In this document: positions 41,945-48,615 of the stretch, piece by piece
How positions within the stretch are numbered: the first letter of the stretch is position 1
How the letters are laid out: each line of letters begins with the position of its first letter
NCBI RefSeq assembly: GCF_002904295.1
Contig: NZ_PPHG01000080.1
Span: forward strand, 1-64,000
DNA: 64,000 nt
Origin: Amycolatopsis sp. CA-128772
GTDB taxonomy: Bacteria; Actinomycetota; Actinomycetes; Mycobacteriales; Pseudonocardiaceae
Direction: 5' to 3'
Made by a program: the position numbers and the translations under genes
Notes under the pieces: model-generated
What the model was told of the DNA's origin: nothing
Database searches by the model: none
The model's input: the letters and a program-made list of their open reading frames with translations, nothing else

Positions 41945-42700
41945 GTGCCGCAGTGGGTGGAAGCGGGGCTGTGGGGACTCGTCGGCGGGGCCGCGCTCGT
42001 GCTCGGGGCCGCCGTCGCGTGGTGGGTGCGCGTGTCCCGGCGGGTCGTGGCCGGGATCATGGCCTTCGGGGCCGGGGTGCTGATCTCCGCCCTCGCTTTC
42101 GACCTCGTCGACGAGGCCCAGCAGGCCGGCGGGCTCTGGCCCACCGCGGGCGGCTTCCTCGGCGGGGCCGCGGTGTACGTCCTGATCAACGTGCTGCTCG
42201 CCCGCCGCGGGGCCCGGCACCGCAAGCGTTCCGGTGACCAGCAACCGTCCGAACAGGACGCCGCGGGCAGCGGCGCGGCCATCGCCGTCGGGGCACTGCT
42301 CGACGGCATCCCGGAATCCGTGGTGCTGGGCGTGTCCCTGCTCGGCGGCGGCGGGATCGGGGTCACCGTGCTCGCCGCCGTGTTCATCTCGAACGTCCCG
42401 GAAGGGCTGTCCAGCGCGGCCGGGATGAAGGCCGCCGGCCGCAGCGCCCGGTACGTCTTCGGCGTGTGGAGCGGGATCGCGGTCGCCGGCGGCGCCGCGG
42501 CCCTGGTCGGCAACCTGCTGCTGCGGACCGCGTCCCCCGCGACCGTCGCCGCGATCACGGCGGTGGCCGCGGGGGCGATCCTGGCCATGATCGCCGACAC
42601 GATGATCCCCGAGGCGTTCGAACGGACCGAGCTCTACACCGGCCTGCTCGCCACCATCGGCTTCCTGACGGCGTTCGTCATCGGGCACGCCGGCGCCTGA
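41945..42700 (+). CDS. ZIP-family metal (zinc) transporter
   Basis: 251 residues from GTG 41945, which has GGAAGG at 8-9 bp; a GTG at 41936 would add three residues. Eight membrane helices. The metal site is seen in helices 4 and 5: AIAVGALLDGIPESVVLGVSLL and AAVFISNVPEGLSSAAGMK, with the DGIPES and NVPEG signatures. The cytoplasmic loop ARHRKRSGDQQPSEQD is hydrophilic but lacks the usual His run. It probably imports Zn2+ or another divalent ion. No Zur site was recognised in its upstream region. Confidence 0.87.
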   Translation: MPQWVEAGLWGLVGGAALVLGAAVAWWVRVSRRVVAGIMAFGAGVLISALAFDLVDEAQQAGGLWPTAGGFLGGAAVYVLINVLLARRGARHRKRSGDQQPSEQDAAGSGAAIAVGALLDGIPESVVLGVSLLGGGGIGVTVLAAVFISNVPEGLSSAAGMKAAGRSARYVFGVWSGIAVAGGAAALVGNLLLRTASPATVAAITAVAAGAILAMIADTMIPEAFERTELYTGLLATIGFLTAFVIGHAGA

Positions 42701-43001
42701 TCGTCGCGACGACGGCGACCGCGACGCCGGCCGCGGCGAACGCCGCGGTGGCGGCCGGGCTCAGGAACTTCGACAGGCTCGGCGCGCGGCTCGGCCCGGC
42801 CAGCCAGAGCAGCAGCGCGCCGGCGTACACCGCGGTGAGGCCGGCGGCCCACCAGCGGAACGTGCGGCCGCCGGACAGCACGACGGCGATCGGCACGCCG
42901 GCCAGCAGCGCGAACTGGCCGGCCACCAGGACCGGGACGGCCCAGGCGGCGACGAGAACGGGCGTCGAGGTGCGGTGCGGGTGCGGGGCGGTGACGGTCA
43001 T
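42678..43001 (-). CDS. Small membrane protein
   Basis: 107 residues with three membrane helices (VLVAAWAVPVLVAGQFALLAGVPIAVVL, WWAAGLTAVYAGALLLWLAG, AAFAAAGVAVAVVATI). It overlaps the end of the convergent ZIP gene by 23 bp. The gene follows the SRPBCC gene by 9 bp on the same strand, so the two form an operon. I do not recognise a family. Confidence 0.65.
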   Translation of the reverse strand: MTVTAPHPHRTSTPVLVAAWAVPVLVAGQFALLAGVPIAVVLSGGRTFRWWAAGLTAVYAGALLLWLAGPSRAPSLSKFLSPAATAAFAAAGVAVAVVATIRRRRAR

Positions 43002-43010
43002 CGTGGCTCC

Positions 43011-43592
43011 TCAGCGGGTTTCGGCGGTGGTCTCGAGTTCGGCCAGCCAGGTGTCGAGCCCGGCGGCCAGGTAGCGGATCGCGGTGGCGGGGTCGGCTTC
43101 GACCTGCCCGCCCGTCCAGCTCTCCTCGGTGCGGACGAGCACGCCGCCCCGCACCGGCGTGAACGTCCAGACGTGCACGCCGCGGTCGATGCGCAGGCCG
43201 TCGCCGATCGCCGGGCCGGTCCAGCGGACGCACCGGCCGGGCCGCAGCTGTTCGACGGTGGAGGTGATCACCAGCGTGGTCGCCGAGGTGGTGGGCGTGG
43301 CCGGCGCCGGCGTGGCCCACCGGAACCGCGAGCCCGGCCGCAGCGGTCCCGGGTCGAGCCGTCTCGCGCCGGTGACGGCGGTTTGCCACGCGGGCCAGCC
43401 GGCCACGTCGGTGTGCAACTTCCAAGCCGTGCGGGCCGGTGCCTCGATCAGCTTCCCGGCCCGGTGGTGGAGCCGGGCCGCGGGGTCGATGCCGGCCCCC
43501 TGGCAGGTGAGCGACGTCGCGGCGTCCGTGGGAGCGGCGGTGACCAGCGGACCGGCGAGCAGGGGGAGCAGGAGCAACGTGGAACGGAGCAT
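43011..43592 (-). CDS. Secreted SRPBCC-family (START-like) protein
   Basis: 193 residues. Signal peptide MLRSTLLLLPLLAGPLVTAAPTDA. The rest has the SRPBCC helix-grip pattern: RAGKLIEAPARTAWKLHTDVAGWPAWQTAVTGA, then FRWATPAPATPTTSATTLVITSTVEQLRPGRCVRWTGPAIGDGLRIDRGVHVWTFTP and a C-terminal helix YLAAGLDTWLAELE. Such folds bind hydrophobic ligands. Two TetR operators lie between it and the divergent TetR gene, so it is probably the gene controlled by that TetR. Confidence 0.8.
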   Translation of the reverse strand: MLRSTLLLLPLLAGPLVTAAPTDAATSLTCQGAGIDPAARLHHRAGKLIEAPARTAWKLHTDVAGWPAWQTAVTGARRLDPGPLRPGSRFRWATPAPATPTTSATTLVITSTVEQLRPGRCVRWTGPAIGDGLRIDRGVHVWTFTPVRGGVLVRTEESWTGGQVEADPATAIRYLAAGLDTWLAELETTAETR

Positions 43593-43628
43593 GATTCGTC
43601 TCCCTGAATGTTAGCAGTTATTGTGTTT

Positions 43629-43643
43629 GTTAGAAGCTATAAC
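43629..43643. promoter_or_regulatory. TetR operator, half 1
   Basis: GTTAGAAGCTATAAC. Its reverse complement closely resembles GTGATAGCCTCTAAC at 43672-43686. A third degenerate relative (GTTAGCAGTTAT) starts at 43610. Confidence 0.55.
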
Positions 43644-43671
43644 CATACAGCCGTGAGTGTCAATAGGAAAA

Positions 43672-43686
43672 GTGATAGCCTCTAAC
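43672..43686. promoter_or_regulatory. TetR operator, half 2
   Basis: GTGATAGCCTCTAAC, an inverted relative of the site at 43629. It ends directly at the GTG start of the TetR gene, so the transcript is probably leaderless and autorepressed. Confidence 0.55.
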
Positions 43687-43687
43687 G

Positions 43688-44323
43688 GTGACCGAGAACC
43701 CGAGTTCGCGGGAGCGCTACCGCGCCCAGGTGCGCGCGGACATCAAGCGCCACGCGTGGGAGCAGATCGCCGCGGCCGGCGTGCCCGCCCTGTCGCTCAA
43801 CGCGATCGCCAAGCAGGTGGGCATGAGCGGCCCGGCGCTGTACCGGTACTTCGCGAGCCGCGACGAGCTCATCACGGCCCTCATCCGCGACGCCTACCGC
43901 AGCCTCGCCGACACCGTCCACGCGGCCCGCGACGGCGGCCTGCCCGCGCTGGTGCCCGCGATCTGCGGCTGGGCGCGCAGCGATCCGCAGCGGTACTTCC
44001 TCATCTACGGCACCCCGGTGCCCGGCTACCACGCGCCCGGCGACACGACCGCGATCTCGGCCGAGGTGATGGCGGTGCTGATCGACGCCTGCGCGGCCGA
44101 GGCCGGCGACGAGCCGCCGACGCCGTTCGACACGCACCTCGAAACCCACCGCGAGTGGGCGGGCGGCCACCCCGCGCCGGCCGCCGTCCTGCACCGGGCG
44201 TTGTCCTTCTGGACCCGCCTGCACGGCGTGCTCTCGCTCGAGCTGGCCGGCCAGTTCGCGGGTATGGGGTTCGACCCGGACCTGCTGATCAGCGAAGAGC
44301 TGGCCGCCCTGCGCGGGCGGTGA
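43688..44323 (+). CDS. TetR-family regulator (next to SRPBCC gene)
   Basis: 211 residues. DNA-binding domain at residues 8-60 (ADIKRHAWEQIAAAGVPALSLNAIAKQVGMSGPALYRYFASRDELITALI), then a TetR_C-type helical ligand domain (LPALVPAICGWARSDPQRYFLIYGTPVPGYHAP) of the TetR_C_13/WHG type. It is divergent from the secreted SRPBCC protein with operator-like dyads between. Ends convergently and back-to-back with the protease gene. Confidence 0.88.
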   Translation: MTENPSSRERYRAQVRADIKRHAWEQIAAAGVPALSLNAIAKQVGMSGPALYRYFASRDELITALIRDAYRSLADTVHAARDGGLPALVPAICGWARSDPQRYFLIYGTPVPGYHAPGDTTAISAEVMAVLIDACAAEAGDEPPTPFDTHLETHREWAGGHPAPAAVLHRALSFWTRLHGVLSLELAGQFAGMGFDPDLLISEELAALRGR

Positions 44324-45187
44324 TCACCCCGTCTGTTCGCGGATCCAGTCCGCCACGACGTCGACCCGGGCGATCGTCTCGGCGCCCGGCTGCGGGCACG
44401 GCGGCCCGGTGTTGACGATGGCGACCAGTGTTGCGCCGCGGTCGTCGTCCGACACGAAGAACGGGCCGCCGGAGTCCTCCGGGCACGGGCCGTTCTCCAC
44501 CGTGCGGGTGCCGACCGGCTGGGCTTCCAAGGTCGACTGGCCGATGGCCGACACCCGGAACCGCCCGCGCTTGAGGTGGTCGGACGGGCCGAGCACGGTC
44601 GCCGAGTGCGAGCCCCAGCCGGCGAACTGCAGCTGCTCGCCGACCGCGGGCCGCGTGCCGGCGAGGGTCACCGGGGCGATGTCCTCGATCGGACGGGCGA
44701 GCTTCGCCACGGCCAGGTCGTTCACCGGCGACTGCCGGACGTCGACGACCTCGGTCGTGTACCCGCCGGGATCGGTGTCCTTCAGCCGCCCGACGGTGAC
44801 GGTCATCGTGTACGGCGGCTTCCCGCCGATCCGGTCGTCCTCCAGGTCGTGGAAGCAGTGCCCGGCGGTGACGATCCACTGCGGCGCGACCAGCGAGCCG
44901 CTGCACGCGCCGCTGCGCACCCCGCCGCCCGGGACCGGGATGTCCTCGGACGTCAGCTTGGCGTTGAAGGGCAGGACCGGGTTCGGTGCCGGCCGCGGCG
45001 GCGGGGTGGTGGTCGCCGGCGCCGTCGTGCCGGGCAGGCCGTACCCGCCGGTCGCCGCGGCCAGGACGGGTCCCGCGCCCGGTGCCCCGGTCACCGCGTG
45101 GGCGAACGCGAGCCCGGCCCCCGCCAGCGCCCCGGCCGTCAGGGCGCGGGCCCGGAAGAGCCGCCGTCGATCCGAAGTCGTCCTCAC
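44324..45187 (-). CDS. Secreted trypsin-like serine protease
   Basis: 287 residues from GTG 45187, with a poor SD. A signal peptide (FRARALTAGALAGAGLAFAHAVTG) and a Pro/Thr-rich propeptide precede the S1 domain, which lacks a typical IVGG start. The catalytic triad is visible: His in VTAGHCF (about residue 105), Asp in NDLAVAKL (about 160), Ser in GPCPEDSGGPFF (about 238). Cys pairs GACSG...GHC and CPED...CPQP would form disulfides. A Pro/Ala-rich linker ahead of the domain is unusual. It is probably an extracellular proteolytic enzyme. Confidence 0.88.
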   Translation of the reverse strand: MRTTSDRRRLFRARALTAGALAGAGLAFAHAVTGAPGAGPVLAAATGGYGLPGTTAPATTTPPPRPAPNPVLPFNAKLTSEDIPVPGGGVRSGACSGSLVAPQWIVTAGHCFHDLEDDRIGGKPPYTMTVTVGRLKDTDPGGYTTEVVDVRQSPVNDLAVAKLARPIEDIAPVTLAGTRPAVGEQLQFAGWGSHSATVLGPSDHLKRGRFRVSAIGQSTLEAQPVGTRTVENGPCPEDSGGPFFVSDDDRGATLVAIVNTGPPCPQPGAETIARVDVVADWIREQTG

Positions 45188-45254
45188 ACCTTGAATGCAC
45201 GGATGAAAGCCCGGAATGGTTGCGTGACCGGCGCGCGGATCGCGTCGCCGCCGG

Positions 45255-45893
45255 TCAGCCGCTTCGGCGGTGGCCCTCCGGGGTGGCGATGGCCGGCCAC
45301 AGGACCGAAACGACGGCTTCGGGGATGCCGTCCCGGTCCTCGCCGCGGTAGAAGGCGGCGAAGTAGCTGCCGAAGCAGAGCGTGGCGATGGTGTGCCGGT
45401 CGATGCCGCCGGCGACCGCGCCGCTGTCCTGCAGCTGTGACAGCACGGTTTCGACGAGCGTGACCCGCGGTTCGACGGCGTGCTCGCGGAGGATCCCGAG
45501 CAGTTCGGGGGTCCGGATCGCCTCACCGGCGAAGTTGCCCATGAGCACCATGGCGTCCGGGTTGAAGTAGGCGGGATCGAGCCGCCGGACGGCTTCGACG
45601 AACGCGTCCCGCGGCGGCAGGCGGCTCAGATCGGCGGTGTAGGAGGCGCGCTGCTTGCGGAAACCGTAGTCGAGGGCGTCGACGACGAGCTCGAACTTGC
45701 TGCCCCACCGCCGGTACAGCGTCGGGCGGCTGACCCCGGCGTCCGTGGCGATGTCGCCGATGGTCATGAGGGAGTAGCCGTCCCGGACGAGCCGCGCGCG
45801 GGTGGCCAGGATGATCGCCTCGTCGAGCGCGGCGTCCCGGGGCCGGCCGCCGGGGCGCGGGGCGTCACCCGTCGCTTCGCTTGCTCGCGCCAT
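45255..45893 (-). CDS. TetR-family regulator
   Basis: 212 residues. HTH domain GGRPRDAALDEAIILATRARLVRDGYSLMTIGDIATDAGVSRPTLYRRWGSKFELVVDAL, in the usual position at about residues 15-70, then a helical ligand-binding domain (AFVEAVRRLDPAYFNPDAMVLMGNF, the TetR_C_16/ C11 type). The gene lies between a protease and the CU044_5270 gene on the same strand without coupling. Its target genes are not obvious. Confidence 0.87.
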   Translation of the reverse strand: MARASEATGDAPRPGGRPRDAALDEAIILATRARLVRDGYSLMTIGDIATDAGVSRPTLYRRWGSKFELVVDALDYGFRKQRASYTADLSRLPPRDAFVEAVRRLDPAYFNPDAMVLMGNFAGEAIRTPELLGILREHAVEPRVTLVETVLSQLQDSGAVAGGIDRHTIATLCFGSYFAAFYRGEDRDGIPEAVVSVLWPAIATPEGHRRSG

Positions 45894-45970
45894 GGGGGAA
45901 GCCTAGCCGGGTCGTTACGACGTCCGGCTGTAATTCGATCGCCGCCGGGCCCGCCCGACGGCGATCGCCG

Positions 45971-46846
45971 TCACGGCCGCCGGCCGACTTCGCCCACGAA
46001 CGTCTTCACCGTCACCGCGCTGTCGTCCGTGCCCAGGAACTGGTGGGTGTTCGCGTCGAAGACGAGCACCAGCGGCTTCGCCTTCGGGCTCGACCCGGCG
46101 GGCACCGGCCAGGTGATCCCGACCCCCGGGCGGCCGGCGCCGTCGGTGACGTGGTCGAGGGCCTGCAGCCCGGGCACCTTCGCCGCCGCGAACAGGGCCG
46201 CGTAGGACGCCGGGGTGAGGACCTGCTCGGCGGCCAGGGAGTACACGTCCTTGCCCATCGCGTTGGCGTTGTCCCGCTGGCTGCCGGGCCGGGAGGTGAG
46301 GTAGGCCAGCATCGCGTCGGCCGTCGTCGGCAGGTCCGTCCGGTAGGCCGGGGAAGGCCGGCAGTCCTCCAGCGTCCCTTCCTCGCGGGGGTCGTTCGTG
46401 CCGTACATCGGTGCCTTGCCGTTGCGGCAGCCCGGGAGCTTGATGTCGCGGACCAGGCCGTCGCGGGTGCCGTCGACCGAGCGCCGGATCTCGCGTGTCC
46501 GGTGGGCGGGGTACTCGGTCCGCACGGAGAGGAACTGGTCGGGCCGCGGCGGCTGCACCGGCTCCTTGAGGGCCGTGCTCGCCGCCTCGGTCAGCACCTT
46601 GACCGGGTCGGCGTGGGCCACGCCGCCGCCGATGCCGACCTGGTCGGCGGGGGTGAGCGCGACGACGGCGGTGATCGCCGCGGCCAGGCCGGCCGACGCG
46701 CCGGCGGCCCAGAACCAGCGGCCCGGGCGGCGCCGTCGTTCACCGCGGGCCGCGGCCGGCAGCCGTTCGCGGGCCGGGGCGAGCTGCTCGGCCGGCGCGA
46801 GGCCGACGGCTTCCGCGCGGTCGCGGATCAGGTCCAGGTCATCCAT
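45971..46846 (-). CDS. CU044_5270 family membrane-anchored protein
   Basis: 291 residues. Cytoplasmic N-terminus of 40 residues (DDLDLIRDRAEAVGLAP...LPAAARGERRRRPGR), one membrane helix (WFWAAGASAGLAAAITAVVAL, about 43-64), then an extracellular domain with YPAHRTREIRRSVDGTRDGLVR and ITWPVPAGSSPKAKPLVLVFD. The family is found beside ECF sigma factors in actinomycetes and may act like an anti-sigma factor. Here it overlaps the stop of the sigma gene by 8 bp (ATGGATGA). Confidence 0.8.
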   Translation of the reverse strand: MDDLDLIRDRAEAVGLAPAEQLAPARERLPAAARGERRRRPGRWFWAAGASAGLAAAITAVVALTPADQVGIGGGVAHADPVKVLTEAASTALKEPVQPPRPDQFLSVRTEYPAHRTREIRRSVDGTRDGLVRDIKLPGCRNGKAPMYGTNDPREEGTLEDCRPSPAYRTDLPTTADAMLAYLTSRPGSQRDNANAMGKDVYSLAAEQVLTPASYAALFAAAKVPGLQALDHVTDGAGRPGVGITWPVPAGSSPKAKPLVLVFDANTHQFLGTDDSAVTVKTFVGEVGRRP

Positions 46847-47417
46847 GAGCGGAGGTCTCCTTCACGAGGTCGAGGCGGCCGAGTGCGGCGCGGCCGCGGC
46901 CGCGAGCCCGGCTGAGGCGCGACTTCACGGTGCCGACGCCGAATGCCCAGCGCGTCGGCGACGTCCTGGTAGCCGAGCCGTTCCGCGGCGATGAGCAGCA
47001 GGACGTCCCGTTCGCGCGCCCGCAGCGCGGCCGGCGCCCGGTCCAGCCGCTGCCCGAGGGCCTGCGCGCTGACCCGGTCGGCGTGCCCCTCTTCGGCGGG
47101 CGGCGGCCCGACGGCCAGGCGCAGCTTCAGCTCGCGCACCTCCGTCCGCCGCTGCCGCGCGATCAGGTCGGTGGCGATGCCGTAGAGCCACGGCCGGGCG
47201 TCGGGCCGGGTCAGGTCGAACTTCGCGCGCTTGTCGAACGCGATCAGGAAGTGTCCGCCAGGACGTCGTCCGCGCTCGTGGGGCCGAGGCGCCGGACCAG
47301 GTAGCGGTGGATGTGGCGCGAGTGGCGGTCGAAGGTGACCGCGAACAGGCTCGGCTGCGCCCGCGACCGCGCGATCACGCTCGCGTCGTCGTCGGTATCG
47401 GTGTCGTCCCGGGTCAT
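46839..47417 (-). pseudogene. ECF sigma factor (SigE/RpoE-like), two frameshifts
   Basis: Start ATG 47417. Region 2 reads ARSRAQPSLFAVTFDRHSRHIHRYLVRRLGPTSADDVLADT and then meets TGA because one base is missing at about 47249-47253. After it the reading resumes as FLIAFDKRAKFDLTRPDARPWLYGIATDLIARQRR and runs through region 4 to ERLGYQDVADALGI. A one-base insertion near 46940-46943 breaks the last helix; the correct frame gives GVGTVKSRLSRARGRGRAALGRLDLVKETSAHG. The two indels compensate, so the span is still a multiple of 3. It is either a pseudogene or assembly error. CU044_5270 follows with 8-bp overlap. Confidence 0.75.
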
Positions 47418-47533
47418 CGCCCGCCTTTCGCTCCGGCCAGAGTCATCGGCTGTTCCCGGGCGGCGGGAAACGGGTTCCGGGAGCACGCCGGTTCGGCGGC
47501 GAAAGTGGCGCAGGTCACCCGCGGCCGGCCGGA

Positions 47534-48007
47534 TCAGGCGCAGGGATCCCCCTCGGCCAGCATGCGGCGGTTCGCCTCACCGAGCCCATCGGCCAGCGCG
47601 TGCAGCTGCTCGGGGGTGAGGACGTCGATCAGCAGGTCCCGGACCAGGGCGACGTGCCCGGGCGCGGCCCGTTCCAGCAGGGCGGCGCCGTCGTCGGTAA
47701 GCACCGCGTAGACAGCCCGCACGTCGCTCTCGCACGCGCGGCGGCGCACCAGCCCGGCCTGTTCGAGCTGCCCGATCTGGTACGTCAGCCCGCTCTTGGA
47801 GTTCGACACGGCGCAGGCCAGCTCGGCCATCCGCAGCTCGCGGTCCGGGGCGCCGCCGAGCCGGGCGAGGATTTCGTACTGCAGGTGGGACAGGCCGGCG
47901 TCGCGCTTGAGCTGCTGGTCCATCCGCTGGTGGAGCAGGGTGTAGGTGGTGCGGAACGCGCCCCAGGCGCGCTTCTCCTCGGCGCTCAGCCACCGCGGAC
48001 GACCCAT
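47534..48007 (-). CDS. MarR-family regulator
   Basis: 157 residues from ATG 48007; a TTG at 48031 would add 8 residues. Winged helix: LSHLQYEILARLGGAPDRELRMAELACAVSNSKSGLTYQIGQLEQAGLVRRRACESDVRAVYAVLTDDG. The N-terminal dimerisation helices carry AWGAFRTTYTLLHQRMDQQLKRDAG. No Cys at the position used for OhrR peroxide sensing is evident near the N-terminus. A dyad GTTCAAATTCGAAC lies upstream of the ATG and would control it. Confidence 0.85.
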   Translation of the reverse strand: MGRPRWLSAEEKRAWGAFRTTYTLLHQRMDQQLKRDAGLSHLQYEILARLGGAPDRELRMAELACAVSNSKSGLTYQIGQLEQAGLVRRRACESDVRAVYAVLTDDGAALLERAAPGHVALVRDLLIDVLTPEQLHALADGLGEANRRMLAEGDPCA

Positions 48008-48025
48008 GCCACCACCGTACCCGGC

Positions 48026-48039
48026 GTTCAAATTCGAAC
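48026..48039. promoter_or_regulatory. MarR operator candidate
   Basis: GTTCAAATTCGAAC, a near-perfect dyad (12 of 14 positions) 19 bp upstream of the MarR start. It is of the TTCAAATTTGAA type common for MarR proteins. Confidence 0.5.
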
Positions 48040-48048
48040 GGGGCCTTA

Positions 48049-48159
48049 CTAGCGCCGGGTAGCGACCGTCGCCAGTTGCTCGGTGATCTCGGCGAGCAGT
48101 TCGCTCGCCGCCTTCTCCAACGCGGCCAGGTCGGCCAACGTCGTCTCCGCCGTCGTCAC
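48049..48159 (-). CDS. 36-residue coupled small ORF
   Basis: 36 residues: TTAETTLADLAALEKAASELLAEITEQLATVATRR after a GTG start. It is one amphipathic coiled-coil-like helix rich in Ala, Leu and Glu. The start overlaps the stop of the 114-residue gene upstream (GTGA), the coupling seen for real operons here. The helix heptads suggest protein-protein contact with that neighbour (inference). Family unknown. Confidence 0.5.
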   Translation of the reverse strand: MTTAETTLADLAALEKAASELLAEITEQLATVATRR

Positions 48160-48500
48160 GGGCACAGTTCCTCCTCCACGGCGTCGTGCCGGGCGATGAC
48201 GGCGGCGGCGAAGGCGGCGTGGACGCGGAGGTACTCCTCCAGGCCCACCGCGGTGTCCGCCCAGGCGTGCCAGCGGACGTGGGCTTCGGCGACGTCGACC
48301 TTCGCGGCCGCGGCGACCGTCGCCGGGTTGGTGCCGGCGAGGATCGCCTGGTGCATGAGGGAGGGCGACACGGTGTGGGCGAACTCGGCCAGCGCGGTGA
48401 GGCGGGCGAGCTCGGCGAGGGCGTCGTGGGAGACCGGACGGCGCCGCGGCCGGGGAACCCGGCGGGAGTTCTCGACGCCGTCGGTCAAGACGCTGGTCAT
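48156..48500 (-). CDS. 114-residue HTH-like protein of unknown function
   Basis: 114 residues from ATG 48500 with SD CAGGAG. After a basic Arg/Pro-rich N-terminus (SRRVPRPRRRPVSH) come helices ALAELARLTALAEFAHTVSP, then a helix-turn-helix-like NPATVAAAAKVDVAEAHVRWHAWADTAVGL and a final helix YLRVHAAFAAAVIARHDAVEEEL. It is coupled to a 36-residue partner. Similar proteins seem to be common in Pseudonocardiales (recall). A hairpin lies 50 bp upstream. Confidence 0.6.
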   Translation of the reverse strand: MTSVLTDGVENSRRVPRPRRRPVSHDALAELARLTALAEFAHTVSPSLMHQAILAGTNPATVAAAAKVDVAEAHVRWHAWADTAVGLEEYLRVHAAFAAAVIARHDAVEEELCP

Positions 48501-48548
48501 CAATCGACTCCTGAGGCGGAAACAGCTGGAACGACCCGAACGGTCGAC

Positions 48549-48575
48549 GTTTACCCCGGTCGACCCGGGGTAAAC
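48549..48575. terminator. 11-bp stem hairpin downstream of the GH43 gene
   Basis: GTTTACCCCGG, loop TCGAC, then the exact reverse complement. It lies 41 bp after the GH43 stop in the direction of that gene and could also serve as an operator for the 114-residue gene. Confidence 0.6.
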
Positions 48576-48615
48576 GCCGCCGCTCGTGATCTCCGTCTCA
48601 TCAGGTCAGGTGACC

